Shown here piece by piece: positions 6,538-15,981 of a stretch of 64,000 bases of DNA. Location: assembly GCF_002001125.1 (NCBI RefSeq), contig NZ_MUNV01000016.1, forward strand, positions 1 to 64,000, read 5' to 3'. Position numbers and translations under genes: made by a program. The DNA is from Rhodanobacter sp. B04 (GTDB lineage Bacteria; Pseudomonadota; Gammaproteobacteria; Xanthomonadales; Rhodanobacteraceae). Within the stretch, counting starts at the first letter, position 1; the number at the start of each line of letters is the position of its first letter. The notes beneath the pieces are model-generated. The model was not told the origin of the DNA, searched no databases, and saw nothing but the letters and a program-made list of their open reading frames with translations.

Positions 6538-9500
6538 ATGCCATCCCCCTCTTCGCGCACCATCAATCCACGCCAGCATGGCCTTTTGTCAAACGGCCGC
6601 TACAGCGTGATGCTGAGCAGCAGCGGCTCCGGCTACAGCCAGTGGCATGATCTGGCGGTGACGCGCTGGCGCGAGGATCCCACCCGCGACCCCTGGGGCA
6701 GCTACCTGCTGTTGCGCGACGAGGTCAGCGGCGCGGCGTGGTCGGCCAGCCAGCAGCCGCTGGGCCTGCGCATGCCGGATGACGCGGTGGTGTTCGGCGC
6801 CGGTCGCGCCACCTTCAGTCGGCGCCACCACAGCCTGCACAGCACGCTGGACGTGGCGGTAGCGTGTGATGCCGACATCGAGCTGCGGCGCCTCACCTTG
6901 AGCAATCACGGCGACCGTACGCGCACGTTATCGATCACCTCGTATGCCGAGCTGGTGCTGGGCCCGGTCGGCGCCGACAATGCGCACCCGGCGTTCTCCA
7001 AGATGTTCGTGCAGACCGAATGGGATGCTGCGCATGGCGTCTTGCTGGCCACCCGGCGCCGGCGTGCCAGCAGCGAGGCTGAAGTGTGGGCGGCACATGC
7101 ACTGCAGGTGGCCGGACAAGCGGCCGGTGCAACGCCCGAATACGAAACCGACCGTGCGCGTTTTCTCGGTCGCGGCCGCACGTTGCGCCAGGCGCAGGCG
7201 ATGCAGCCTGGCGCCGTGCTGTCCAACAGCACGGGCTGCGTGCTCGATCCGGTCTTCAGCCTGCGTCGACGCGTCACCCTCGCTCCCCATGCCAGTGTGA
7301 GCCTGCTGCTGTGGACGCAGCTGGCCGACTCGCGCGAGGGTGCTTTGGCACTCGTCGCGCTAATGGGCAACGCGAATGCCGCCGAGCTGTTGTTCGCCGA
7401 TGCGGCAAACCACGCCGAAGCCGAACAACAGCGACTCGGCATCGATGCCGCCCGGACGGCACGCTTTGCGCCGTGGATGAACGCCGTATTGAGCAGCGAC
7501 CCGAGCCAGCGTGCGACACCGGACGACCTGATGCGCGGGCGCGGTGGCCCGCCCACGCTGTGGGCCGCCGGCATTTCCGGCGATCGCCCGATCGTGCTGC
7601 TGCGGCTGGGTCACTCGGACGCGTTGCCACACGTGCAGGAGCTGTTGCTGGCGCAGAACTATTGGCGCAGCCAGCGACTGGCGGTCGACGTGGTGCTGCT
7701 GAACACCGCCGCCGATGCCGATGGCGATGCCCTGCACAGCGTGATCGCGTCGCTGGCGAGCACGCAGCAGGCATTGTTGAAAGCCGGCGATCAACTGCCC
7801 AAGGCCGAATTGTTTGCGTTGCGCGACAACGCGATCGGCGACGACCTGCGCAACGGCCTGCTGACCGTGGCGCGCGTGGTGCTCGACGACGCGCCGCCCA
7901 CGCCCGCCGCCGTCGCAGCCACCCCGGCGACCACCGTGCGGGCGGTCATCCGCGCGAGCACCCCGGCGGCAGCGATGACAACGGTTGCCGACACATCGGA
8001 ATTCGCGAACGGCCATGGCGGCTTCTGCGACAACGGACGCAGCTACCGCATCGATCTCGGCGACGTGCAGCCCACACCGGCGCCGTGGGTGAATGTGATC
8101 GCCAACCCCGCGTTCGGCTTCCTGGTCTCGGCCGAAGGCGGCGGTTATGCGTGGTCACTGAACAGCCAGCAGAATCCGCTGACGCCGTGGCCGAACGATC
8201 CGGTCAGCGACAGTCCGCACGAGGTGCTGTACCTGCGCGACGAGGACACCGGCGTGCTGTGGAGCGCCACTGCGCTGCCGATCCGCGTGGACGGGGCGAA
8301 GTACACGAGCACCCATGGCAAGGGCTGGAGCCGCTTCAACCACGACGCGCACGGCATCGAGCTGGAGCTGACCCAGTGCGTGCCGGTGAACGATTCGCTG
8401 AAGCTGTCGCGACTGCGCCTGTGCAATCGCTCGGGACGGGCGCGCCGACTGTCGGTCACCGGCTATGTCGAGTGGGCACTGGGCGCGAATGGCACCACGC
8501 CGGCACCCTACGTGATCACCTCGCGCGACGAGCCCACCGGCGCGCTGTTTGCGCGCAATCCATGGCGGCCCGACTTCGGTGACCGCGTGGCGTTCATCGA
8601 CATGGCCGGTCAGCAGCATTCGATGAGCGGCGATCGCCGCGAATTCCTCGATCCGCTCGGCACGATCGCGCGGCCCGCCGTGCTGCGCGACGACCGGCCG
8701 CTGTCCGGCCGGCTCGGCGCCGGGCTGGATCCGTGCGGCGCGCTGCAGACGCGGATCGAGCTGCCGCCGGACACAGAAATCGAGCTTGTCTTCATGCTCG
8801 GCGATGCGGCTTGCGAAGCCGATGCGCAGGCCCTGATCGCGAAATACCGCGCGGCCGATATCGACGGCGTGCTCGCCGATGTCGCCACGCAATGGAACGG
8901 CCTGCTCGACACGGTGCAGGTGCGCACGCCGGATCGGGCGCTGGATATCCTGCTCAACGACTGGCTGCTGTACCAGGTGCTCGGTTGTCGATTGTGGGCG
9001 CGCACGGCGTACTACCAGGCCAGCGGGGCGTACGGTTTCCGCGATCAGCTGCAGGACGTGATGGCGTTGTGCGTCGGTCGCCCCGACCTGGCGCGCGAAC
9101 ATCTGCTGCGCGCCGCCGGCCGCCAGTTTGCCGAGGGCGACGTGCAGCACTGGTGGCTGCCGCCGGGCGGCCAGGGCATCCGCACGAAAATCAGCGACGA
9201 CCGCATCTGGCTGCCCTATGTCGCCATGCATTACGTCAGCACGAGCGGCGACAGCGCCGTACTGGACGAGGTGCTGCCGTTCCTCACCGGCCAGGCGATT
9301 CCTGCAGGCGCGACCGACGCATTCTTCCAGCCCGCGGCATCGGATCAGCAAGTCTCGATCTACGAACACTGTGCGCGTGCGATCGACTCCAGCCTCACCC
9401 GCGGCGCGCATGGCCTGCCGTTGATCGGCACCGGTGACTGGAACGACGGCATGAACGCGGTCGGCGAAAAGGGCCGCGGCGAAAGCAGCTGGCTCGGCTG

Positions 9501-10410
9501 GTTTCTGTTGAGCACGATCGCGGCGTTCGCGCCCTGCGCCACGCAACGCGGCGAGAACGAACGCGCCGCGCGCTGGCTGGATTACGCCGACGATCTGCGC
9601 CCGGCGCTGGAACATGCCTGGGATGGCCAGTGGTACAGGCGTGGCTATTACGACGACGGCGCACCGCTCGGCTCGCACGGCAGCGACGAATGCCGGATCG
9701 ACACCATCGCGCAGTCGTGGAGCGTGATGGCCGGCGCGAGCGATCATGCCCATGCGGCGCAGGCGATGGCCTCGGTCGACCAGCTGCTGGTCGATCGCGA
9801 GCACCGGATCGCGCGCCTGTTCACCCCGCCGTTCGACCGCAGCCAGGAGAACCCCGGTTACATCAAGGGCTATCCGCCCGGCGTGCGCGAGAACGGTGGT
9901 CAGTACACGCACGGCGCGACCTGGTCGATCTTCGCATGGGCGAAGCTCGGTGACGGCGATCGCGCCGGCGGCCTGTTCGACCTGCTCAATCCGATCCGGC
10001 ACAGCGACAGCGCCGAAGCGGTGGCGCGCTACAAGGTGGAACCCTATGTCGCCTGCGCCGATGTCTATTCGGTGGGCGCGCTGACCGGCCGCGGCGGCTG
10101 GACCTGGTACACCGGCTCCGCCGCGTGGCTGTATCGCGGCGGCCTGGAGGCGGTGCTTGGCTTCCATCTGCAGGGCGACAAGCTTCGCGTCGACCCGTGC
10201 ATTCCACGAGAATGGCCGGGTTTCCGGCTCAGCTATCAACATCGCGGCAAGCGGCACGTGAGCCGCTACGAGATCAGCGTGGAGAATCCGGGCCAGGTTT
10301 GTCGCGGTGTGGCGAACGTTGAACTGGACGGTCAAACGCTGGTTGCCGGTGATGCGGTGACGCTGGCTGATGATGGGCAGACGCACCAGCTACGCGTCGT
10401 GCTTGGTTAG
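6538..10410 (+). CDS. stand-alone GH94 protein resembling the C-terminal half of cyclic beta-1,2-glucan synthase
   Basis: A 1290-residue protein with two consecutive carbohydrate-binding beta-sandwich regions. The first opens at about residue 12 (HGLLSNGRYSVMLSSSGSGYS), the second at about 495 (NPAFGFLVSAEGGGYAW, LTPWPNDPVSD). A C-terminal (alpha/alpha)6 catalytic domain follows, with GAYGFRDQLQDVMAL, GTGDWNDGMNAVGEKG near residue 967 and the end strand YTGSAAWLYR. This is the order found in the GH94 half of NdvB and in 1,2-beta-oligoglucan phosphorylases. The GT84 synthase domain and its membrane segments are absent. The protein should therefore cleave beta-1,2-oligoglucans with phosphate to glucose 1-phosphate in the cytoplasm. 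An Asp in GDWNDG is the presumed general acid. Phosphorolysis is inferred from the family. Confidence 0.85.
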   Translation: MPSPSSRTINPRQHGLLSNGRYSVMLSSSGSGYSQWHDLAVTRWREDPTRDPWGSYLLLRDEVSGAAWSASQQPLGLRMPDDAVVFGAGRATFSRRHHSLHSTLDVAVACDADIELRRLTLSNHGDRTRTLSITSYAELVLGPVGADNAHPAFSKMFVQTEWDAAHGVLLATRRRRASSEAEVWAAHALQVAGQAAGATPEYETDRARFLGRGRTLRQAQAMQPGAVLSNSTGCVLDPVFSLRRRVTLAPHASVSLLLWTQLADSREGALALVALMGNANAAELLFADAANHAEAEQQRLGIDAARTARFAPWMNAVLSSDPSQRATPDDLMRGRGGPPTLWAAGISGDRPIVLLRLGHSDALPHVQELLLAQNYWRSQRLAVDVVLLNTAADADGDALHSVIASLASTQQALLKAGDQLPKAELFALRDNAIGDDLRNGLLTVARVVLDDAPPTPAAVAATPATTVRAVIRASTPAAAMTTVADTSEFANGHGGFCDNGRSYRIDLGDVQPTPAPWVNVIANPAFGFLVSAEGGGYAWSLNSQQNPLTPWPNDPVSDSPHEVLYLRDEDTGVLWSATALPIRVDGAKYTSTHGKGWSRFNHDAHGIELELTQCVPVNDSLKLSRLRLCNRSGRARRLSVTGYVEWALGANGTTPAPYVITSRDEPTGALFARNPWRPDFGDRVAFIDMAGQQHSMSGDRREFLDPLGTIARPAVLRDDRPLSGRLGAGLDPCGALQTRIELPPDTEIELVFMLGDAACEADAQALIAKYRAADIDGVLADVATQWNGLLDTVQVRTPDRALDILLNDWLLYQVLGCRLWARTAYYQASGAYGFRDQLQDVMALCVGRPDLAREHLLRAAGRQFAEGDVQHWWLPPGGQGIRTKISDDRIWLPYVAMHYVSTSGDSAVLDEVLPFLTGQAIPAGATDAFFQPAASDQQVSIYEHCARAIDSSLTRGAHGLPLIGTGDWNDGMNAVGEKGRGESSWLGWFLLSTIAAFAPCATQRGENERAARWLDYADDLRPALEHAWDGQWYRRGYYDDGAPLGSHGSDECRIDTIAQSWSVMAGASDHAHAAQAMASVDQLLVDREHRIARLFTPPFDRSQENPGYIKGYPPGVRENGGQYTHGATWSIFAWAKLGDGDRAGGLFDLLNPIRHSDSAEAVARYKVEPYVACADVYSVGALTGRGGWTWYTGSAAWLYRGGLEAVLGFHLQGDKLRVDPCIPREWPGFRLSYQHRGKRHVSRYEISVENPGQVCRGVANVELDGQTLVAGDAVTLADDGQTHQLRVVLG

Positions 10411-10459
10411 CGATTATCGGCTACAGGGTGGTTCGGTGGTTGGCGGCTATTTCGATCTT

Positions 10460-10558
10460 CGTCATTCCGGCGAAAGCCGGAGGGTGCTTCACAACAGCGA
10501 AGCCGGTCATGCAGTCCCTTTGTCAGGCGTTGGATTGTGGCCTTCGCCGGAATGACGG
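10460..10558. repeat. GTCATTCC-type palindromic repeat pair
   Basis: The left arm GTCATTCCGGCGAAAGCCGG (10461-10480) is matched by the right arm GGCCTTCGCCGGAATGACGG ending at 10558. They enclose about 60 bases of unrelated sequence. The element sits in the convergent space between the GH94 gene and ntrC, and the same arms occur near 2.4, 29.65 and 35.3 kb. Confidence 0.75.
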
Positions 10559-10580
10559 CACATGTTGGATCGCCGCGAGC

Positions 10581-10624
10581 ACCCATCCCTCACCCCAACC
10601 CCTCTCCGGCCGGGAGAGCGGGCG
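10581..10624. repeat. short CCCTCACCCCAACCCCTCTC-type intergenic repeat
   Basis: A pyrimidine-rich motif followed by CCGGCCGGGAGAGCGGG, ending three bases before the ntrC stop. Motifs of this form recur between genes in Xanthomonadaceae-like genomes. It could also act as a transcription stop for ntrBC. Only one copy is in the window. Confidence 0.4.
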
Positions 10625-10627
10625 AAG

Positions 10628-12097
10628 CTAGCGGCGCCGCGTGCGCGACGCACCCAGTTTGCGGGTAAGCGTGTTGCGCCCCACGCCAAGCGCGTGCGCG
10701 GCGTTCTGGCGATGCCCTTCATTGGCCAGCAACGCCGCCTGCAGCAAGGTCTGGTCGAGTGCTTCGCGGGCGCGGGCATGGATATCCGCATCGCCCCTGG
10801 CCAAGGCATCGACAGCCCACTCGCGCAACGCATCCGTCCACTCACCGCTACCCCCAGCGCCAGCGATGGCGCCGCCGAGATCGGCAGGAAGAATCTCCGC
10901 GCCCGGCGCGATCACCGCCAGGCGCCGGCACAGGTTTTCCAGCTCGCGCACGTTGCCGGGGTAGTCGCGCTGCGCGATCTGCTTCAGTGCCGCGCGCGAG
11001 AAGCGTTTCGGCGGCAGCTTCAGTTCCTGCGCCGAGGCGGCTAGGAAGTGCTGCGCCAGCAGCGGAATGTCGCTGCGCCGCGTGCGCAGCGGCGGCAGCT
11101 CGATGCGCACCACGTCGAGCCGGTGCATCAGGTCGGCGCGGAACTGGCCGGCGCTAACCCGCGTAGCCAGATCCTGGTGGGTGGCGGCGACGATGCGCAC
11201 GTTGCCGCGGATCAGTTCGCGACCGCCGACCCGATAGAACTCGCCGCCGGCGAGCACGCGCAGCAGTCGGGTCTGCAGCGCCAGCGGCATGTCGCCGATC
11301 TCGTCGAGGAACAACGTGCCGCCTTCGGCCTGCTCGAAACGGCCGGCGTGGCGGCGCGTGGCGCCGGTGAATGCACCGGCCTCGTGGCCGAACAGTTCGC
11401 TCTCCAGCAATTCGGACGGAATCGCCGCGGTGTTCAACGCGACGAACGGCTTGCCGCGCCGCGCGCTTTCCTCGTGCAACGCACGCGCCACCAGTTCCTT
11501 GCCGGTGCCGGTTTCGCCGGTGATCAGCACGTTCAGATCACTCGCCGCCACGCGGCCGATCAGGCGGAATACCTCGCGCATCGGCGCACTCTCGCCCAGC
11601 AGCGCATGGTTGGGCGCGATGACCTCGCCGACGGCCATCGCGGGTGCCGCCACGCTCGCCAGTGCGCGCTGCACCACCGCGACCGCCTGGTCGAGATCGA
11701 ACGGCTTGGCCAGGTAATCGACGGCGCCGGCACGATACGCCGCGGCGGTGGTGGCGACGTCGGTGTACGCGCTCATCACGATCACCGGTCCAATGCCCTG
11801 CGCCTGCAAATCGGTCAGCAGGCTCAGGCCGTCCTCGCCCGGCATGCGCACATCGGTCAGCAGCAGGGCCGGTCGCGCTTCCCGCAAGGCCGCACGCACG
11901 CTGGCCACCTCGCCGAACTCGCGCACCGCCAGGTCGGCATCGCGCAATGCCTCGGCCAACACGAAGCGGACGCCGCGATCGTCGTCGACGATCCAGATTT
12001 CCTGCAATAGCGCATCCTGTGCGCGACCGGGTTCCCCGCGCATCTGTTCGCGTCCTGGGTGCGCTCTTGCCGCGGGCGATTTGGCTCGATCAGTCAT
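10628..12097 (-). CDS. ntrC: nitrogen regulation response regulator NtrC (NR-I)
   Basis: A 489-residue sigma-54 activator. The receiver domain has IWIVDDDRG, the phospho-acceptor Asp in [12 protein letters not shown] (about residue 82) and the switch Lys in LAKPF. The AAA+ domain has Walker [10 protein letters not shown], the sigma-54 contact loop GAFTGA and Walker [11 protein letters not shown]. The C-terminal Fis-type helix-turn-helix includes [17 protein letters not shown]. When phosphorylated by NtrB it opens sigma-54 promoters of nitrogen genes such as glnA, 3.5 kb away. The ATG at 12097 has a GGAGAG site and overlaps the ntrB stop by 8 bases. The receiver begins about 28 residues later than in E. 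coli, so the start may be slightly downstream (Met 19). Confidence 0.93.
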   Translation of the reverse strand: MTDRAKSPAARAHPGREQMRGEPGRAQDALLQEIWIVDDDRGVRFVLAEALRDADLAVREFGEVASVRAALREARPALLLTDVRMPGEDGLSLLTDLQAQGIGPVIVMSAYTDVATTAAAYRAGAVDYLAKPFDLDQAVAVVQRALASVAAPAMAVGEVIAPNHALLGESAPMREVFRLIGRVAASDLNVLITGETGTGKELVARALHEESARRGKPFVALNTAAIPSELLESELFGHEAGAFTGATRRHAGRFEQAEGGTLFLDEIGDMPLALQTRLLRVLAGGEFYRVGGRELIRGNVRIVAATHQDLATRVSAGQFRADLMHRLDVVRIELPPLRTRRSDIPLLAQHFLAASAQELKLPPKRFSRAALKQIAQRDYPGNVRELENLCRRLAVIAPGAEILPADLGGAIAGAGGSGEWTDALREWAVDALARGDADIHARAREALDQTLLQAALLANEGHRQNAAHALGVGRNTLTRKLGASRTRRR

Positions 12098-13094
12098 GCA
12101 CTCTCTCCAACGGCAGATACAGCGAGAACACCGTCTCACCCGGCCGGCTCGTGCAACGCAGCTCGCCGCCATGCTCGTGCGCGATCTCGCGCGACAACGC
12201 CAGCCCCAGGCCGGTGCCATCCGCGCGGCCGGATACCAGCGGCTGGAACAGCGTGTCGCGCAGCTGGATGGGCACGCCGGGGCCGTCGTCGATCACATCC
12301 ACGCGCAAGGCCATGCGCAGCATCCGCTCGCCCACGCGCAAGCCATGCTCGACGCGCGTGCGCAGGGTGAGCGTGTGTGCGCCCGCCTCGAGGGCGTTGC
12401 GTGCGAGGTTGAGCAGCACCTGCTGCAACCGGCCCGCATCGCCGTGCAGGTCCGGCACACTGGGATCGTAGTCGTGGCGCAGTTGCGGCGGCACCGGCTC
12501 GGCCTGCAACAGATCGGCAAGCCGTTCCAGCAACTGATGGATGTTCACCGGACCAAGCTGCGCCGCGCCGTCGTGATGCAGCAGGCGGTTGGCCAGCGTG
12601 CCGAGACGGTCCGCCTCATCGATGATCAACCCGGCCAGCGCCTGCAGATCCTCGCTGCCGACCCGCCGCTGCAGCAGCTGCGCCGCGCCGCGCAGGCCGG
12701 CCAGCGGGTTCTTCACCTCGTGCGCAAAGCCGCGCAAGGTCGCCGACAGCGGCGAACCGTTCGACGGCGGCGCGACCAGCGCATGCACCTCCAGCAACAG
12801 GCCATCATCGAACGGCTGCAGCGCGATGTCCGCGAGGGTCTCGCGGCCACTGGCCGCCACCAGCGACATGCCACGGCATTGCAGCGGCCGCTGCTCGGCC
12901 AGCACACGCGAGGCTTGTGCCAAGGCCTCTTCATCCAGCCACAGGCCCAGCGGCTGCCCGACCGCACTGCGCGGCCCCAGCTCCAGCCACTCGGCCAGCG
13001 CCGGATTGATCCACAGCAGACGCAACCCGGCATCGACCCAGGCCAGCCCGGTCGCCATCTGCTCCGCCCACACCCGCCAGCCCGCCTCGTTCAT
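12090..13094 (-). CDS. ntrB: nitrogen regulation sensor kinase NtrB (NR-II)
   Basis: A soluble two-component kinase/phosphatase of about 334 residues with no membrane segments, as expected for NtrB. A PAS domain at the N-terminus (WVDAGLRLLWINPALAEWL) is followed by the phospho-His segment GFAHEVKNPLAGLRGAAQLL. The ATP-binding boxes are LLNLARNALEAG (N box), VIDDGPGVP (G1) and GTGLGLALSREIAHEHGG (G2). It phosphorylates NtrC under nitrogen limitation and is switched to phosphatase by PII. The start at 13094 fits family N-termini; an in-frame ATG at 13175 would add an unconserved stretch. An NtrC-like operator touches this start codon, suggesting autoregulation. Confidence 0.92.
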   Translation of the reverse strand: MNEAGWRVWAEQMATGLAWVDAGLRLLWINPALAEWLELGPRSAVGQPLGLWLDEEALAQASRVLAEQRPLQCRGMSLVAASGRETLADIALQPFDDGLLLEVHALVAPPSNGSPLSATLRGFAHEVKNPLAGLRGAAQLLQRRVGSEDLQALAGLIIDEADRLGTLANRLLHHDGAAQLGPVNIHQLLERLADLLQAEPVPPQLRHDYDPSVPDLHGDAGRLQQVLLNLARNALEAGAHTLTLRTRVEHGLRVGERMLRMALRVDVIDDGPGVPIQLRDTLFQPLVSGRADGTGLGLALSREIAHEHGGELRCTSRPGETVFSLYLPLERVHD

Positions 13095-13111
13095 TGCACC
13101 ATAATGGGCAA
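13094..13111. promoter_or_regulatory. NtrC binding site at the ntrB start
   Basis: TTGCACCATAATGGGCAA fits the NtrC consensus TGCACC-N5-GGTGCA on the left and loosely on the right. A further half site ATGGTGCAAT lies at 13121-13130. The position directly over the translation start suggests repression of the ntrBC promoter by NtrC, as at E. coli glnL. That is inference. Confidence 0.7.
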
Positions 13112-13343
13112 TGACTCGAAATGGTGCAATCGGACAGGACAACAAAGTTTGCAGACAACTTCTGTCGGTGGCCAACCACAGAATTTCGCGTTGCGTCTAG
13201 TCGGTGAATGGCTCGCCATCGTGCAAGAAAGTGCGGTACATTTCACGAAACGCAATAACTTGCGTGACGCAGTGGCCACGGATTGCGCTGATCCAGATCG
13301 GATGCACTCGTCGCGCCGCTTGCCCGTAAACAGGGGAAAACTC

Positions 13344-13472
13344 ATGAGTCACCTTTACAGGCTGATGCGGCTGGTCTGCCGCGTTGTCGGGCATCGCTGG
13401 ATCAGGCCCGAGCCCGACCGCCGCAATTGTCTGCGATGTTCACGCGTCGAACTCAAGCGCTGGCGTGTCTGA
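13344..13472 (+). CDS. small Cys/His-rich protein, DUF1660-like
   Basis: A 42-residue ORF beginning MSHLYRLMRLVCRVVGHRW after a good AGGGGA site. It has C-x5-H in the first half and CLRC in the second, the spacing of a small CHCC zinc finger as in DUF1660-type prophage and genomic mini-proteins. The product is very basic. It lies alone between ntrB and glnA in the opposite direction from both. The metal site is inferred from residue spacing only. Confidence 0.5.
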   Translation: MSHLYRLMRLVCRVVGHRWIRPEPDRRNCLRCSRVELKRWRV

Positions 13473-13615
13473 TCCGCCTTATTCGGAACCACGAACGGGT
13501 TGAGTTTCAAGAGATCGTTGGTTTGCCGGGGGGCAAATCAGCGATGGCTATTCCGGGAGTTCGCGCCCTTTCGTCTATCCAGCTTGCACCGTTTTTACAT
13601 GCCAGGGGGTTGTGA

Positions 13616-14056
13616 ATGCGTCGGATCGTGAGGCGGGTGCGGCAGTTGCTGCCGGTGATGGGGATCGCGTTTTCCTCACAAGCGATGGTCACGCCACCAC
13701 CCAGGCGGACGGTCCGAAGTCCCCGTCCCCGCGGGCGCATCATCAGCCTCTGGCTGGATGCACTGGAACGCTGGCTGCTCGCCCCTGGAAATCACTGGCG
13801 CTGGCTGGCCCGTGCCTTGGAGGCCGGATTCACGGCGTTGACCCTCGCCCTGCTCGTATCGATTTGCATGGAGCACGAACATAACCGGGGAAACCCTGGC
13901 CGGGCGCTTCAAAGCGGCAACCGCACAGGCGCGTCCAGCGCACACCATAATCCAGAGGCCGATGCCGGAACCCGCATCGCGCACATCGCCGCCGCAACGG
14001 GTGGCTTGCCTGTCTTCCACACCCACATGAGAGTCGGCACCGCGCTCCCGCGCTGA
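13616..14056 (+). CDS. possible small basic membrane protein
   Basis: A 146-residue frame after an AGGGGG-like site. It starts MRRIVRRVRQLLPVMG, is very Arg-rich to residue 45, then has one hydrophobic helix near residues 69-84 (LEAGFTALTLALLVSICM). The tail from about residue 90 is low complexity. No family is recognised and other frames are open across the same region, so the reality of this gene is uncertain. If it is not a gene, 13473-14069 holds nothing recognisable. Confidence 0.3.
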   Translation: MRRIVRRVRQLLPVMGIAFSSQAMVTPPPRRTVRSPRPRGRIISLWLDALERWLLAPGNHWRWLARALEAGFTALTLALLVSICMEHEHNRGNPGRALQSGNRTGASSAHHNPEADAGTRIAHIAAATGGLPVFHTHMRVGTALPR

Positions 14057-14069
14057 CAACCCTCAAACA

Positions 14070-14116
14070 CAAAAAACCCGCTGCAGGCCTTGAAGTCGAA
14101 GGCTTGCAGCGGGTTG
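14070..14116 (-). terminator. rho-independent terminator of glnA
   Basis: On the minus strand, AACCCGCTGCAAGCC pairs with GGCCTGCAGCGGGTT around an 11-base loop, followed directly by TTTTTTGTG. It lies 33 bases after the glnA stop. Confidence 0.88.
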
Positions 14117-14149
14117 TGGCTTACCTGGAAAGGCGGTAAGCCTGGAGAC

Positions 14150-15559
14150 TCAGAGCGAGTAGTACATCTGGAATTCCAGCGGATGCGTGCTGGCGCGGTA
14201 CTTGGTGACTTCCTTCATCTTCACTTCGATATAGGCATCGATGAAGTCGTCGGTGAACACGCCGCCGGCCTTGAGGAAGTCGCGGTCCTTGTCCAGCGCT
14301 TCCAGCGCGGCGTCGAGGCTGGAGCAGACCTGCGGGATGTTCTTCTCTTCTTCCGGCGGCAGGTCGTACAAGTCCTTGTCGGCCGGTGCGCCCGGGTCGA
14401 TCTTGTTGATGATGCCGTCGAGGCCGGCCATCATCAGCGCGGTGAACACCAGGTAGCCGGAGTTCATCGGGTCGGGGAAGCGCACCTCGATGCGGCGGCC
14501 CTTCGGGCTGGCCACGTACGGGATGCGGCAGCTCGCCGAGCGGTTGCGCGCGGAATAGGCCAGCATCACCGGCGCCTCGAAACCCGGCACCAGGCGCTTG
14601 TAGCTGTTGGTGGTGGAGTTGGCGAACGCGTTGATCGCGCGGGCGTGCTTGAAGATGCCGCCGATGTACCACAGCGCGGTCTGGCTCAGGCCGCCGTACA
14701 GATCGCCGGCGAACAGGTTCTCGCCGTTCTTGGCCAGCGACTGGTGCACGTGCATGCCGCTGCCGTTGTCGCCGACCAGCGGCTTGGGCATGAAGGTGAC
14801 GGTCTTGCCGTTCTGGTGCGCGACGTTCTTGATGACGTACTTCATCGTCAGCAGTTCATCGGCCTTCTTCACCAGCGTGTTGAACTTCACGCCGATCTCG
14901 CACTGGCCCGCGTTCGCCACTTCGTGGTGATGCACTTCGACCTTCTGGCCGAGCGACTCCAGCACCTTGCACATGTCGGCACGCAGGTCGCCCAGCGAGT
15001 CGACCGGGCTGACCGGGAAGTAGCCGCCCTTCACACCCGGGCGGTGGCCGGAGTTGTTGCCTTCGTACTTGTAGCGCGACGACCACGCCGCTTCCTCGGA
15101 ACCGATCTCGTAGAACACGCGGCCCGGGTCGTTCTGCCAGCGCACCGAGTCGAAGATGAAGAACTCGGGCTCCGGACCAAAGAACGCGGTGTCGGCGATG
15201 CCGGTGGCCTTCAGGTACGCCTCGCCGCGCTTGGCGATCGAGCGCGGGTCACGGCCATAGGCCTGCATGGTGCTCGGCTCCAGCACGTCGCAATGCAGGA
15301 TCAGCTGTACGTGCGAGCTGAACGGATCGAGATGAGCGGTGTCCGGATCCGGCAGCAGGATCATGTCCGACTCGTTGATGCCCTTCCAGCCGGTGATCGA
15401 CGAACCGTCGAACATCTTGCCGTCCTCGAACGTCGACTCGTCGATCGCATGGGCCGGGAAGGAAACGTGGTGATGCACACCGAGCATGTCGGCGAAGCGG
15501 AAGTCGACGAATTCGACCTCGTGTTCCACGATCAGATCGAGCACTTTTTGAGCAGACAT
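14150..15559 (-). CDS. glnA: glutamine synthetase type I
   Basis: A 469-residue cytoplasmic dodecameric enzyme that makes glutamine from glutamate, ammonia and ATP. The beta-grasp N-terminal region ([23 protein letters not shown]) is followed by [10 protein letters not shown], the metal ligand segment EPEFFIFD, the ATP loop HVHQSL and [13 protein letters not shown]. The adenylylation loop DLYDLPPEE carries the regulatory Tyr, so it is the GSI-beta type controlled by GlnE. The ATG at 15559 gives the normal N-terminus [19 protein letters not shown] sigma-54 promoter and an NtrC site lie upstream, and a strong terminator downstream, so it is monocistronic. Confidence 0.97.
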   Translation of the reverse strand: MSAQKVLDLIVEHEVEFVDFRFADMLGVHHHVSFPAHAIDESTFEDGKMFDGSSITGWKGINESDMILLPDPDTAHLDPFSSHVQLILHCDVLEPSTMQAYGRDPRSIAKRGEAYLKATGIADTAFFGPEPEFFIFDSVRWQNDPGRVFYEIGSEEAAWSSRYKYEGNNSGHRPGVKGGYFPVSPVDSLGDLRADMCKVLESLGQKVEVHHHEVANAGQCEIGVKFNTLVKKADELLTMKYVIKNVAHQNGKTVTFMPKPLVGDNGSGMHVHQSLAKNGENLFAGDLYGGLSQTALWYIGGIFKHARAINAFANSTTNSYKRLVPGFEAPVMLAYSARNRSASCRIPYVASPKGRRIEVRFPDPMNSGYLVFTALMMAGLDGIINKIDPGAPADKDLYDLPPEEEKNIPQVCSSLDAALEALDKDRDFLKAGGVFTDDFIDAYIEVKMKEVTKYRASTHPLEFQMYYSL

Positions 15560-15594
15560 GGCGGAGCCTCGGAGGGAATGGGATATCGCTTTAG

Positions 15595-15610
15595 AGCAAG
15601 CCGCGTGCCA
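15595..15610 (-). promoter_or_regulatory. sigma-54 promoter of glnA
   Basis: On the minus strand the sequence TGGCACGCGGCTTGCT matches the -24/-12 consensus TGGCACG-N4-TTGCW exactly. The -12 element is about 38 bases from the glnA start codon, giving a short leader. Confidence 0.9.
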
Positions 15611-15706
15611 TGACGTGAAATCGTTGTGGCACAGGCACTGGCGCAGAAAACGGGTACGGCGAACGCTTGTGGTAGCACCATCACGATACGGAGTGATGAT
15701 AGATTT

Positions 15707-15723
15707 TGCACCATTATGGCGCA
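15707..15723. promoter_or_regulatory. NtrC enhancer site upstream of glnA
   Basis: TGCACCATTATGGCGCA is a near-perfect NtrC palindrome about 100 bases upstream of the sigma-54 promoter, the normal distance for an enhancer contacted by looping. Apart from this site and the promoter, the 422-base space 15560-15981 shows nothing recognisable. Confidence 0.85.
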
Positions 15724-15981
15724 TTTCGTCAGGCTGATCGTGCTCCCGTTCCGCGGCACCGGTAGACACCGCAGCATAGATAGTTTGTACCTGTTGCACA
15801 TCCTTTGCTGCTGGGGGTATCTGCAAACATTTGGTGTGCGCAGGGTGTCAGCCTCAAGTGCATCGTCGCGCCGACTGGCACGCCTGACGCCGGCGACAAA
15901 ATCAACGCTCCGATCATCCAGCGGCTCATCCGCCAGCACACGCCTCGCCCGCAGCAACTTCCCGGATTTCAAGCGGAGCGT

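Noticed and set aside
6538-10410. Cyclic beta-1,2-glucan synthase
   Set aside because: The GT84 domain and membrane helices needed for synthesis are missing.
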